From assembly GCA_014650015.1 (NCBI GenBank), contig BMUD01000001.1, forward strand, positions 538,197 to 602,196: a stretch of DNA of 64,000 nucleotides, in the 5' to 3' direction. Shown in pieces: positions 9,821 through 17,794 of the stretch (position 1 is the stretch's first letter; each line of letters opens with the position of its first letter). The stretch is from Streptomyces griseoloalbus. GTDB taxonomy: Bacteria > Actinomycetota > Actinomycetes > Streptomycetales > Streptomycetaceae. Position numbers and translations under genes: made by a program. The notes under the pieces were generated by a model, which ran no database searches, was not told where the DNA came from, and saw only the letters and a program-made list of their open reading frames with translations.

Positions 9821-10800
9821 CGGAAGCGGTGTTCCGCGAGACCTCCGCGGAACCACGGACCCAGGCGGTGCCGCTGTCCCATCTCTCCCTGGAGCTGGGC
9901 CACTTCTACATGGAGGACTTCGAGGCCGGGCCCGCGCACCTGCGGCAGCACTTCGACCGGGTACGGCCCTGGGTGGAGGCGGCGCGTACCGTCGCGGTCG
10001 ACCAGGCGGGCGGCAAACGCCCCCGGATCAGCACCTGCTTCCTGATAGACGACTACTTCGCCCGCTTCTCCAGCCCAGCCGAACTCGTCCCCCTCCTGCT
10101 GGCGGAGGCCGACCGCGCCGGACTGGTCATCGACTACCTGGCCCGCGAGTCCGGTTGCGCGGTCACCGGCAAGGTGCCGGTCGCGGAAGCGGTGGCCGGC
10201 CGCATCGTCGAGGAACCGCCGCCCGGCAGCTACGGCATCCGGCCCCCGGCCGCGCAGACCGGCTGGCTGGCCAACGGGGAGCGCAGCCCCACCGCGCGCG
10301 CCCCGCAGGCGATGAAGAGGGCCGCCGCCTGGCAGCCGCCCACGGAGACCGCGGCCCGCCGCCACTCCGTCTTCCTGGACGTCGAGCTGTGGAGCGACGG
10401 CCCCGACGGACGGCGCACCTGGTCCTGCCCCTTCCTGGCCGCCGTGTGGCAGCTCGCCCGCCTCGGGCTGCTGCGCAACCGGGGCGAGGCCGTCCTGTCC
10501 CCCCACCCGCACCCGCACCCGCACCCGGACGCCGACTCCGAATTCCCCGAGGACTGGGACGAACTGCCCACGCTGGTGCGGCTCAACCCGCGGGCGGATC
10601 CGTTCGCCGCCTACCGGACCTGCTCCGTGCTGCCCAACCGCTTCCTGCCCGTCGAGCACGCCGTCCGGGTGATCCTCGACCAGGTCGAGGTGGACCCGGA
10701 GGCGCTGCACCAGGTCGCCGAGCGGTCCGCCCGCGAGTCCGTGGCCGTACCCGACTCGGTGGCCGATCGTGTCTCCTACCTCTTCTACGCGGGGACGTGA
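9817..10800 (+). CDS. SCO2522 family protein, unknown function
   Basis: A 327-residue soluble protein with an ATGA overlap with the P-loop gene, pointing to translational coupling. Visible features are an N-terminal LSLELGHFYMEDF stretch, a CFLIDDYFARF segment that could be a metal or phosphate site (two adjacent Asp), and a low-complexity SPHPHPHPHPDAD insertion near residue 229 that differs in character from the rest and may bind metal or simply be a hypervariable linker. I recognise no catalytic motif. Context ties its role to SCO2523 and SCO2521. Confidence 0.85.
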   Translation: MTEAVFRETSAEPRTQAVPLSHLSLELGHFYMEDFEAGPAHLRQHFDRVRPWVEAARTVAVDQAGGKRPRISTCFLIDDYFARFSSPAELVPLLLAEADRAGLVIDYLARESGCAVTGKVPVAEAVAGRIVEEPPPGSYGIRPPAAQTGWLANGERSPTARAPQAMKRAAAWQPPTETAARRHSVFLDVELWSDGPDGRRTWSCPFLAAVWQLARLGLLRNRGEAVLSPHPHPHPHPDADSEFPEDWDELPTLVRLNPRADPFAAYRTCSVLPNRFLPVEHAVRVILDQVEVDPEALHQVAERSARESVAVPDSVADRVSYLFYAGT

Positions 10801-10801
10801 C

Positions 10802-11809
10802 ATGGGGCCGGAGGAGACCGCAGCGCGTGCCGTGCTCGCCTGCGGCGAGGTCCGGACCTGCCTGCTGCCCGCCGGGCAGGCCCTCGACAGCCGTGCCGCC
10901 GCCCAGCTCCTGCGCCTGCGTGCCGACGAGCGGGTCCTGGTCTCCGAGCGGCCCAACCTCTACGGGCGTTCCCCCGACACCCTGACCGGAGTCGACTGCC
11001 CGCTCCCCAGCTCCAACGGGGCCAGAGTCCGTGCGGTCGGCACGGTCGCCGCACGGGCCGCGCTCACCGAAGGGCGCGTGCTGCAGACGTCCGCGTACTT
11101 CCGGGTCCCCGCCACCGGCCCCGACCACCGGCGGCCCTGGGGCCACTACCTGGTACGGCCCGGGGTGGTCGAGCCGTTCGGGAAGCTGCCCCGCGAGGCG
11201 GTCGCCCAGGGCCTGCTCGACGGCGGGGGGCTCGGCGAACTCGACGTCGGGCTGATCGCCGGCGGACTGCTCACACGGCTGCTGCGGCACCCCCTGCTCG
11301 ACCAGAGGCCGCCCCTGAGGTCCCGGCCCACCCGGCTGCGCTGGGTGGCCCTGCCCACTCAGCACGGGGACGGGCCGTCCATCGAGCGGTTCACCGTCGC
11401 GGAGGACGAGCTGCGCACCGTGCGGCTGCGGGTTCCCGAGGGCACCCGCAGCGCCGAGATCGCCGGGCTCTGCGACGATCTGGCCCTGCACGACTGGCTG
11501 CTGACGACCGTGGTCCACATCCTGGACGGGATCCGCCTGGGCCCCGGGACACCGCGCGCCCGGCCGCTGCCGGGCCCGGCCGAGGGCCGCCCCACCGTCG
11601 TCCAAGCGCTGCGGCCGGCCGTCGACCATCTGCTGCATCTGTGGATGCCGCGGGCCCGGGTGTCCAGGGAACTGGCCCCGCTGTGGACCGCGTTGGAGGA
11701 ACAGCCCGGTTTCACCCGACAGTGGCAGGCGCTGGTGCAGCGCATCCGCGACCAGCTGACCCTGCACGCGATCCCCCCGGCGTCCCGGGAGGTGGAGCCG
11801 AGCCCCTAG
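10802..11809 (+). CDS. SCO2521 family protein, unknown function
   Basis: A 335-residue soluble protein that starts one base after the SCO2522 stop codon, so it is co-transcribed. It begins MGPEETAARAVLACGEVRTCLLPAGQALD and contains a central PLRSRPTRLRWVALPTQHGDG stretch and a helical C-terminus ending PASREVEPSP. No signal peptide, membrane segment or known motif is visible. It closes the tight block 7055-11809; the following gene is separated by 105 bases. Confidence 0.85.
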   Translation: MGPEETAARAVLACGEVRTCLLPAGQALDSRAAAQLLRLRADERVLVSERPNLYGRSPDTLTGVDCPLPSSNGARVRAVGTVAARAALTEGRVLQTSAYFRVPATGPDHRRPWGHYLVRPGVVEPFGKLPREAVAQGLLDGGGLGELDVGLIAGGLLTRLLRHPLLDQRPPLRSRPTRLRWVALPTQHGDGPSIERFTVAEDELRTVRLRVPEGTRSAEIAGLCDDLALHDWLLTTVVHILDGIRLGPGTPRARPLPGPAEGRPTVVQALRPAVDHLLHLWMPRARVSRELAPLWTALEEQPGFTRQWQALVQRIRDQLTLHAIPPASREVEPSP

Positions 11810-11914
11810 TCCGACACCCGCGAGACGCCCACCAGCCGTGAGCGGACTCGACCGGATCCCCACGCACATTCCGCATCCCGAACCGACGCGTATCCCAACG
11901 GGGGGAGAAGCGAG

Positions 11915-12997
11915 ATGAGCACGGCACAGTCATCCCAGCCCGAAGACACACCCGGCCCGCCGGCCCCGGCCCCTTGGACCCGCAGACTGCAGCTCGGACT
12001 CGTCGTCGGCCTGCTCGCCTGGGGCGTCGCCGCGCTGCTGAGCCCGGAGGACGGTCCGCTGCGGCAACTCGGCGCGGCCGGACTCTGCGCCGGCGCCGCG
12101 GTGATCGTTCAGCATCTGCTCGGCCCGGACCGGACAGCGGAGGAACGGGCCCGGCGGGCCGAGATCCTGCTGGCCGAGACCGCCGCCACCGTGCGGGACG
12201 GACTGCGACGCCACGACGAACTGCAGAACGGCCTGACCCGGCACACCGAGGACATGAGGCAGCTCGTCGAGAACCGGCTCGTCGCGGCGGACCGGGACGC
12301 GGAGCTCCGCCCGGCGCCGGCCGGCGCCCGCATCGACATCGACACGGCACCCGACCTGGTCACGAACTTCGCCGAGGCCGTGGCGCCCGGACCGCCGATC
12401 CTGTCGGCCTTCGTCCGCCTGGAGATGAAGCGGGTCATCGGCTACATGACGGACCTGTCCACGCTGAGCGTGGAGTGCCCCGGCGAGAACCACGACTGGA
12501 TGCTCACCCTGACCCGTGCCGCGGAGGAGTCCATCTGCGCCACGAGCACCTCCGTCGACCGGCAGTTCTGGAACAGCGAGCCCGCCAGCCGTTACCTCCA
12601 CGCCCAGAAGGAGGCGATCGACGAGCACGGGGTCCCGGTGCGGCGGCTGTTCCTGCTGGAGAGCGCCCGGGAGCTGGACGACCGGCTGCTGCGGCTGTGC
12701 GAGGAGCAGGAGGTGCTGCACATCGAGGTGCGCGTGGCCGTTCTGCCGGAACTGCCGCCGCACCTGCTGCGCGGCACCACCAACGACTTCATCGTCTACG
12801 ACGAGGCAGTCTCCTTCGAGATCGACCAGGACCTGCGCGACGTCAACGTCAGGACCCGGCTCATCGCGCGCCAGGACCACGTCCAGGACCGGATGAAACG
12901 CTTCCGGGAGCTCTGGGCAGCCGGCATGAGCCTGCGCGAATTGGAGGTGCGGGTCGACGACGAGGAGGACGGCACCTGGATGGTCGACCGGGGCTGA
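11915..12997 (+). CDS. Membrane-anchored protein with C-terminal signalling-like domain
   Basis: A 360-residue protein with a Pro-rich N-terminus, two hydrophobic segments (about residues 26-43, LQLGLVVGLLAWGVAALL, and 51-66), a probable coiled coil (about residues 72-128, rich in Arg, Glu and Leu), and a C-terminal domain with the ATSTSVDRQFW and RRLFLLESARELDD segments. The latter resembles a domain seen in actinobacterial proteins with phospholipase-D-like or regulatory roles, but the catalytic HKD motif is absent. GGGGGGAG gives a strong ribosome-binding site. Same strand as SCO2521; it may anchor the cluster to the membrane, which is inference from position. Confidence 0.75.
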   Translation: MSTAQSSQPEDTPGPPAPAPWTRRLQLGLVVGLLAWGVAALLSPEDGPLRQLGAAGLCAGAAVIVQHLLGPDRTAEERARRAEILLAETAATVRDGLRRHDELQNGLTRHTEDMRQLVENRLVAADRDAELRPAPAGARIDIDTAPDLVTNFAEAVAPGPPILSAFVRLEMKRVIGYMTDLSTLSVECPGENHDWMLTLTRAAEESICATSTSVDRQFWNSEPASRYLHAQKEAIDEHGVPVRRLFLLESARELDDRLLRLCEEQEVLHIEVRVAVLPELPPHLLRGTTNDFIVYDEAVSFEIDQDLRDVNVRTRLIARQDHVQDRMKRFRELWAAGMSLRELEVRVDDEEDGTWMVDRG

Positions 12998-13272
12998 GCG
13001 GGGCCTGCGGGGGCGCACGCCCCGGATACTCCCCGGGAGTAGTCCCGCCCCCGCGCCGCAGTACCCCCCGACTCGCCCCCACGCCCGACGCCCCGCCCCC
13101 TTCCGCCGGGAGTCTGGAGAGCGCATTCGGACATCCGACCGGAGGGGAGCCCGTCTCATGAGGGGCCGCAACGACACGTACACGGCGGCGACGCGCCGTG
13201 CCCTGGGTGCGGGGCGTGGGCGGTGGTCGGCCTGTGGCCGGCCGCGCTCGTGCTGCGCGGGGCTGCTGGCAC

Positions 13273-13310
13273 CGGGGAGGCCGTGAACCGGCCGGTTCAC
13301 GGCCTCCCCG
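13273..13310. repeat. Perfect 38-bp palindrome between convergent genes
   Basis: Positions 13273-13291 are exactly complementary to 13292-13310, with no loop, and the core is GTGAACCGGCCGGTTCAC. The heptamer GGTTCAC recurs at 13313 and 13331, spaced 18-19 bases. It lies in the 336-base gap 12998-13333 between two convergent genes. It could be a bidirectional terminator or a protein-binding site. The rest of the gap is GC-rich with no supported gene. Confidence 0.7.
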
Positions 13311-13333
13311 CCGGTTCACCGTCTGCGGCGGGT

Positions 13334-13657
13334 TCACAGGGTGTGGTGCAGCCAGCGCCGGATGGTGGTGTTGATGCTGCCGGACAGGGCGCTCAGGCTC
13401 TCGATGGCCTCGCGGTCCTCGGGGCGGGGCGGGATGCCGGCCGCGGTCAGGGCGGCGTGCAGTTCCAGACGACGGCGGTCGCGCGGGTCGATGGCGATGT
13501 CGAGCCGGTCGGCCGGGCGCGGCGGCGGCAGCAGGTAGTCGCCCTCCCGCTGCCCGTTCGCCGGGGGCCACCAGACGGAGGAGCCGGTGCCGTCCTCGAC
13601 GGCGTAGGGGTCGACGAAAGCATGGTTCGGGCCGTACTCGAAAGCGGTGGCGGTCAT
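13334..13657 (-). CDS. Small conserved hypothetical protein
   Basis: A 107-residue protein starting MTATAFEYGPNHAFVDPY at an ATG preceded by GAGGAG seven bases upstream. The middle is Pro- and Asp-rich (LLPPPRPADRLDIAIDPRDRRR) and the C-terminus is a helix ending SINTTIRRWLHHTL. There is no membrane segment or known motif. It looks like one of the Streptomyces small proteins that accompany XRE-type regulators; the decayed XRE gene nearby supports that. Function unknown. Confidence 0.65.
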   Translation of the reverse strand: MTATAFEYGPNHAFVDPYAVEDGTGSSVWWPPANGQREGDYLLPPPRPADRLDIAIDPRDRRRLELHAALTAAGIPPRPEDREAIESLSALSGSINTTIRRWLHHTL

Positions 13658-13780
13658 ATCGGTCTCCTCACCAGAGAACGTCGGTTCTGCAGGACAGGAG
13701 GCCGCCCGCGCCCACCCGGTTGCGACCACGGCGAAACGTCACGCCAACGGCGTCATCGGCAGTTCATCGTCCGGTCGGAC

Positions 13781-13814
13781 GAATCCGTTGCAAAGAAAAC
13801 GTCGCAACGGATTC
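13781..13814. repeat. 11-bp inverted repeat with A-rich loop in a divergent intergenic region
   Basis: GAATCCGTTGC at 13781-13791 is exactly repeated in inverse at 13804-13814, around the unusually A-rich loop AAAGAAAACGTC. It lies between the starts of two divergent small genes (13657 minus and 13888 plus). It could be an operator shared by both, or the stem of a 5' leader RNA. Confidence 0.55.
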
Positions 13815-13887
13815 TTCGCATAGCCATCCCGCCCCGGAACACGGAAAAGGGGCGGGAGCGGTGGTGGAAGGTCCACAAGGTTGCCCG

Positions 13888-14022
13888 ATGCACCCGGAGA
13901 CCTACCTCGCCCTGCACCACACCCGCGCCGTCGAACACCGTGCGGAGGCCGACGCGTACCGCCGTGCCGCCTCGGTCCGGCACCCCCGCCCCTCCGCGCC
14001 CGCCTCGGCTGGACCCTCGTGA
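13888..14022 (+). CDS. Very small Streptomyces protein (44 residues)
   Basis: The protein begins MHPETYLALHHTRAVEHRAE, a start shared, as I recall, by a group of roughly 40-50-residue Streptomyces proteins with an N-terminal helix and a basic, Pro-rich tail. AAGG lies seven bases before the ATG. It is convergent with the regulator remnants at 14012-14665, and its stop touches them. Function is unknown; members are often found next to regulators. Confidence 0.6.
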   Translation: MHPETYLALHHTRAVEHRAEADAYRRAASVRHPRPSAPASAGPS

Positions 14023-14175
14023 CCAGGCCATGGACACGGCGATGACTAGGGCCATCACGTCGAACGGGTCGCCCTGCCGCACCAGGCCCGCGGCCTGGGC
14101 GTCGGCGATGGCGCGCAGCTTGCCGTCGTGGCGGCGGTCGTGGTGCTCCACCAGGCCGCGCGCCGCCGACCCCGG
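14012..14175 (-). pseudogene. Remnant of a TetR family regulator (C-terminal domain only)
   Basis: One minus-strand frame here reads AARGLVEHHDRRHDGKLRAI then ADAQAAGLVRQGDPFDVMAL and VIAVSMAWS. That is the C-terminal ligand-domain sequence common in Streptomyces TetR-family regulators. The DNA-binding half is missing and the frame does not connect to the upstream XRE remnant. It is therefore a fragment left by deletion or recombination, directly abutting the XRE remnant. Confidence 0.7.
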
Positions 14176-14199
14176 CCGGCCGCGCGGCCCACCTCGGGT

Positions 14200-14665
14200 C
14201 CCACGGGAGGACCGGCGTCCTCGAGGATGCGCCGGCGCTCCATTCGGACGGACGCCTCTTCCTCGATGTGCTCGGCCGGCGCGAATGGGCTCTTCCGCCG
14301 GCGTGACCGACCCCGCGTACTCCGGAGTCCGCGACAGCCCCGGCACAAGCGCGGGTGCGAAGTCGCAGATCTTCTCGCCGGCGCTTCCGGTTCAGCCGCC
14401 CTCGCGAAGTAATCCGCGAACCATCGATCGTCAATCAGCTTGATGCATAGCCGCTCGAAAACACCGTCGGTTTGCAGCGTCCCGTCGATCCGCCGCGCCA
14501 CGTCCCATTGTGGTTCCCTAATGGCCTGTTCGAACCGGCCGATATACCCACCGGATACAAACACCCGCGCACCCGGCCCCACCTGCGTGAACCCTGCGTC
14601 CTCGCGCCGCCGCTCCAGTCCGTGCCGAACAACTCCTGCGCCGCCTGACATGAATCGTTGGCCAT
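14200..14665 (-). pseudogene. Decayed XRE/DUF5753-type regulator with several frameshifts
   Basis: The start is intact: ATG at 14665 with AAGGGGG six bases upstream, reading MANDSCQAAQELFGTD. Similarity then moves to a second frame (LERRREDAGFTQVGPGARVF, then VSGGYIGRFEQAIREPQWDV and ADYFARAAEPEA), then a third (FAPALVPGLSRTPEYAGSV), and back again (PAEHIEEEASVRMERRRILE). Together these follow the order of an intact HTH-XRE plus DUF5753 regulator. At least three frameshifts and loss of the 3' end show a pseudogene. Such regulators control development or antibiotics together with DUF397 and ATP-binding partner proteins in Streptomyces. Confidence 0.85.
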
Positions 14666-14780
14666 AACCAACCCCCTTGTGTCGACCCGCACTTCTCGTG
14701 CACAGGATCCTGCCGAGTGTAGGCGTGACACGGCATTCTGGGCGTGCGAAGAGTAAAACCGGAAAAGCGAGGGGATCACC

Positions 14781-14990
14781 GTGGAGGCACGACACTCGGC
14801 GCTCTGCGCCGAAGAAGCGGAGGAAGTGGTGAAGGAATTGCGGGCGGCGCTCGCTGAGGCCGGAATTTCCCTGCCGTCACTGGGGCTGGACCCGGTGAGT
14901 CTTGCGCGGGAGGCGCCCTGCCCGCTGGTCGAATTGGGACGGTGTTCCGTGGAGACCGCACGGCGGATCGCGGCGGTGGTGGTGCGGTGA
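14781..14990 (+). CDS. Small conserved Streptomyces protein
   Basis: A 69-residue protein starting at GTG (14781) with GAGGGG six bases upstream. It reads MEARHSALCAEEAEEVVKEL and later CPLVELGRCSVETARRIAAV. It is helical and soluble, with three cysteines. Homologous small proteins with the LIELGRCNVETA signature are, to my recollection, common in Streptomyces beside XRE/DUF5753 regulators. It is divergent from the decayed XRE gene and its stop codon overlaps the GTG start of the next gene, so the two are coupled. Confidence 0.75.
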   Translation: MEARHSALCAEEAEEVVKELRAALAEAGISLPSLGLDPVSLAREAPCPLVELGRCSVETARRIAAVVVR

Positions 14991-15202
14991 AGCCGCCCGT
15001 CGGCGCGTACGTCGTGGACACCCGGACCGAGCGGATCGGCATCGTCATGGGGCATGAGGGGCCCTACGTCCAGCTGAGACCGTACGGCGGCGGCAGGGAG
15101 TGGGACGCCCACCCCGGAGCCGTCCGGCACGCGACCCCCGCCGAGCGGCTGCGCGCGGCGACGGCGTACGCCAACGCCCGCAGTCGCGGTGAGGTGCCGT
15201 GA
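14987..15202 (+). CDS. Small conserved Streptomyces protein (VGAYVVD family)
   Basis: A 71-residue protein that starts at GTG 14987 overlapping the previous stop. It contains VGAYVVDTRTERIGIVMGHE and GPYVQLRPYGGGREWDAHP, a beta-rich pattern typical of a short Streptomyces family that travels with XRE regulators and their partners. Function unknown. recO begins 12 bases downstream, so this accessory pair may be read into recO. Confidence 0.7.
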   Translation: MKPPVGAYVVDTRTERIGIVMGHEGPYVQLRPYGGGREWDAHPGAVRHATPAERLRAATAYANARSRGEVP

Positions 15203-15214
15203 ACGTAGGCGACA

Positions 15215-15970
15215 ATGGATGCCATGAGTCTGTTCCGCGACGACGGCATCGTGCTGCGCACCCAGAAGCTGGGTGAGGCGGACCGGATCATCACACTGCT
15301 CACGCGTGGTCACGGGCGGGTGCGCGCCGTGGCGAGGGGCGTGCGCCGGACGAAGTCGAAGTTCGGTGCGCGCCTCGAACCGTTCTCGCACGTGGACGTG
15401 CAGTTCTTCTCGAGGGGGAGCGAGCTGATCGGCCGCGGCCTGCCGCTGTGCACGCAGAGCGAGACGATCGCGCCGTACGGCGGCGCCATCGTCACCGACT
15501 ACGGGCGCTACACCGCCGGGACGGCCATGCTGGAGACCGCCGAGCGGTTCACCGACCACGAGGGGGAGCCGGCGGTGCAGCAGTATCTGCTGCTGGTCGG
15601 GGCCCTGCGGACGCTGGCCCGGGGCGAGCACGCGCCGCATCTCGTCCTCGACGCGTTCCTGCTGCGCTCCCTCGCCGTCAACGGGTACGCGCCCAGCTTC
15701 ACCGACTGCGCGAAGTGCGGGATGCCCGGACCGAACCGGTTCTTCTCGGTCGCGTCCGGCGGTTCCGTCTGCGCCGACTGCCGGGTGCCCGGCAGCGTCG
15801 TACCCTCGCCGCAGGCCGTGGAACTCCTCGGAGCGCTGCTCACGGGAGACTGGGAGACCGCCGACGCCTGCGAGGCGCGGTACGTGCGGGAGGGCAGCGG
15901 GCTGGTCTCCGCCTACCTGCACTGGCACCTGGAGCGCGGACTGCGCTCGCTGCGGTACGTCGAGAAGTAA
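15215..15970 (+). CDS. recO: DNA repair protein RecO
   Basis: RecO anneals single strands and loads RecA in the RecFOR pathway. The protein has the N-terminal OB fold (FRDDGIVLRTQKLGEADRII, then a basic RAVARGVRRTKSKFG stretch), a helical core, and a C4 zinc finger (CAKCGMPGP with CADCRVPGS). Length is 251 residues from the ATG at 15215. A second ATG at 15224 (MSLFRDDG) matches the usual family N-terminus and is equally likely; neither has a strong ribosome-binding site. uppS follows by 34 bases, a pairing conserved in actinobacteria. Confidence 0.95.
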   Translation: MDAMSLFRDDGIVLRTQKLGEADRIITLLTRGHGRVRAVARGVRRTKSKFGARLEPFSHVDVQFFSRGSELIGRGLPLCTQSETIAPYGGAIVTDYGRYTAGTAMLETAERFTDHEGEPAVQQYLLLVGALRTLARGEHAPHLVLDAFLLRSLAVNGYAPSFTDCAKCGMPGPNRFFSVASGGSVCADCRVPGSVVPSPQAVELLGALLTGDWETADACEARYVREGSGLVSAYLHWHLERGLRSLRYVEK

Positions 15971-16004
15971 GCACACAGCAACAGCCAGAGGAGACGAGAA
16001 GCAC

Positions 16005-16844
16005 ATGGTGGTACGCGGGTTCCTGGGGCGGCAGCGCCGGGAGTACAGGACACCGGAACCGCACCCCTCCGGCGCGCGGCCCCCGAAGCTCCCCGGGGAG
16101 CTGGTCCCGAACCATGTGGCGATCGTCATGGACGGCAACGGCCGGTGGGCGAAGGAGCGGGGGCTGCCGCGCACCGAGGGGCACAAGGTCGGGGCCGAGC
16201 GGGTGCTGGACGTGCTGCAGGGCGGGGTCGAGATGGGCGTGGGAGCCATCTCCCTCTACGCCTTCTCCACCGAGAACTGGAAGCGCTCGCCGGACGAGGT
16301 GCGCTTCCTGATGAACTTCAACCGCGACTTCATCCGCAAGACCCGGGACCAGCTCGACGAGCTGGGCATCCGGGTGCGCTGGGTGGGGCGGATGCCGAAG
16401 TTGTGGAAGTCGGTGGCCAAGGAGCTCCAGATCGCCCAGGAGCAGACGAAGGACAACGACCGGCTGACGCTGTACTTCTGTATGAACTACGGGGGGCGCG
16501 CGGAGATCGCGGATGCCGCGCAGGCGCTCGCCGAGGACGTGAGGGCCGGACGGCTCGACCCGTCGAAGGTCAACGAGAAGACGCTCCAGAAGTACATGTA
16601 CTACCCGGACATGCCGGACGTGGACCTGTTCCTGCGGCCGAGCGGCGAGCAGCGCACGTCGAACTACCTGCTGTGGCAGAGCGCGTACGCGGAGATGGTC
16701 TTCCAGGACGTGCTGTGGCCGGACTTCGACCGCCGTGACCTGTGGCGGGCCTGTCTCGAATTCGCCTCCCGCGACCGCCGCTTCGGCGGTGCGATCCCCA
16801 ACGAGGAACTGCTGGCCATGGAGGGCAGGCAGCCTCGGGGCTGA
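16005..16844 (+). CDS. uppS: Isoprenyl (undecaprenyl) diphosphate synthase
   Basis: A cis-prenyltransferase that makes the C50/C55 polyprenyl carrier for cell-wall synthesis. The active-site motif HVAIVMDGNGRWAKERGLPR is at about residues 37-56, with the catalytic Asp in MDGNG. Further conserved blocks are GVGAISLYAFSTENWKRS, LYFCMNYGGRAEI, and PDVDLFLRPSGEQRTSNYLL. The 279-residue length is usual for actinobacteria, including the basic N-terminal extension. Start ATG at 16005 with GAGGAG upstream. Co-oriented with recO. Confidence 0.96.
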   Translation: MVVRGFLGRQRREYRTPEPHPSGARPPKLPGELVPNHVAIVMDGNGRWAKERGLPRTEGHKVGAERVLDVLQGGVEMGVGAISLYAFSTENWKRSPDEVRFLMNFNRDFIRKTRDQLDELGIRVRWVGRMPKLWKSVAKELQIAQEQTKDNDRLTLYFCMNYGGRAEIADAAQALAEDVRAGRLDPSKVNEKTLQKYMYYPDMPDVDLFLRPSGEQRTSNYLLWQSAYAEMVFQDVLWPDFDRRDLWRACLEFASRDRRFGGAIPNEELLAMEGRQPRG

Positions 16845-16867
16845 CCTCGGACGCTAGGGTTCCGCCC

Positions 16868-17398
16868 ATGGTTCACCAGGGGCGGGACATCATTCAGGAC
16901 AGTGGCACCGACGCCGTCGGGCTGGCCTTCCGGCCGACGCGCACCGACATCCTCCGGGGCATCCAGGTCCGTGAGCGCGTGCGCGGGCTGACACCGGTGC
17001 GGTGGACGTTCACCGTGCTGTTCGCCGGGTTCGCCGCCTTCACCGCGCTGGGAGGGGCGGACGCCGCGGTGCTGACCGTGCTCTCGCTGCTGACCGCGGT
17101 CCTGATCTGGGGCACGCCCCGGCTCCAGGCCAACCATGTGTTCCGCACCGTCTCGTGGCAGGGCGAGTACCGCGCCACGGTGACCGACGCCGGGATCACG
17201 ATCGAGACCGAGCACACGACGCTGGTGCAGCGCTGGACGCTGTTCCGCGGCTACCGCGAGACCCCCGAGCACCTGGTGCTGCTCAGCCGCGACCCGAACA
17301 TCCTGGTCCTGGAGGTCGCCCCCAAGCGCGGCCTGCGCGGCGAGGAGGACCTCCAGCGGCTGCGGGCCCTGCTCGACCGTCACCTCTCACGCGCATGA
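16868..17398 (+). CDS. YcxB-like membrane protein
   Basis: A 176-residue protein with two adjacent hydrophobic segments (about residues 45-61 and 64-79) followed by a beta-rich C-terminal domain (EYRATVTDAGITIETEHTTL, VQRWTLFRGYRETPEHLVLL) typical of the YcxB-like C-terminal domain. The start ATG at 16868 follows 23 bases after uppS. Biochemical role unknown; likely a small inner-membrane protein. The start codon was chosen by the loss of family character upstream. Confidence 0.75.
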   Translation: MVHQGRDIIQDSGTDAVGLAFRPTRTDILRGIQVRERVRGLTPVRWTFTVLFAGFAAFTALGGADAAVLTVLSLLTAVLIWGTPRLQANHVFRTVSWQGEYRATVTDAGITIETEHTTLVQRWTLFRGYRETPEHLVLLSRDPNILVLEVAPKRGLRGEEDLQRLRALLDRHLSRA

Positions 17399-17407
17399 CG
17401 GCCCCCC

Positions 17408-17773
17408 GTGCCCCCGTGCCGCGCGGGCGGTGCGGGGGTGCGCGGCGGCGCCGTCCTCGCCTTCGCGTGCCTTGCCGTGCTCCTCGGTTTCGGCAGCACG
17501 GTGGAGATGGAGTCGTTCCCTGGCCCGCGGGAGAACCTGGGGCCGGTCGCCGTGTACCTGACGGTGTGCGCGGCGCTGCTCGCCGCCCGCGGACTGACGC
17601 TGACCGGGCGGCGGTCGAGGGCGGGGTGGGCGGCCGTCGTCGTCATCGGGTCCCTCGTCGTGGCGCGGGCCCGGACGCTCGCGCCGATGCCGCACTGCTG
17701 GTCCTACGGCAGCGTGGGGCGGAACGACGACGGCTCCCACTCCTGCGTGAACCGCGGCGACATGCTGCCCTGA
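17408..17773 (+). CDS. Small membrane protein, unknown
   Basis: A 121-residue protein with three probable membrane helices (VLAFACLAVLLGFGS; VAVYLTVCAALLAARGL; WAAVVVIGSLVVA) and a C-terminal, probably outside, tail with two cysteines and several polar residues (HCWSYGSVGRNDDGSHSC). It follows the YcxB-like gene by 9 bases, GTG start. The hydrophobic pattern and short spacing support a real gene, but I do not recognise a family. Confidence 0.55.
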   Translation: MPPCRAGGAGVRGGAVLAFACLAVLLGFGSTVEMESFPGPRENLGPVAVYLTVCAALLAARGLTLTGRRSRAGWAAVVVIGSLVVARARTLAPMPHCWSYGSVGRNDDGSHSCVNRGDMLP

Positions 17774-17794
17774 GGGCCTGCCGCCGCCGCGGTC

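Noticed and set aside
6800-9856. 1018-codon frame antisense to the SCO2524-SCO2523 genes
   Set aside because: It crosses two real genes with ribosome-binding sites and recognisable sequence, and has no domain of its own.
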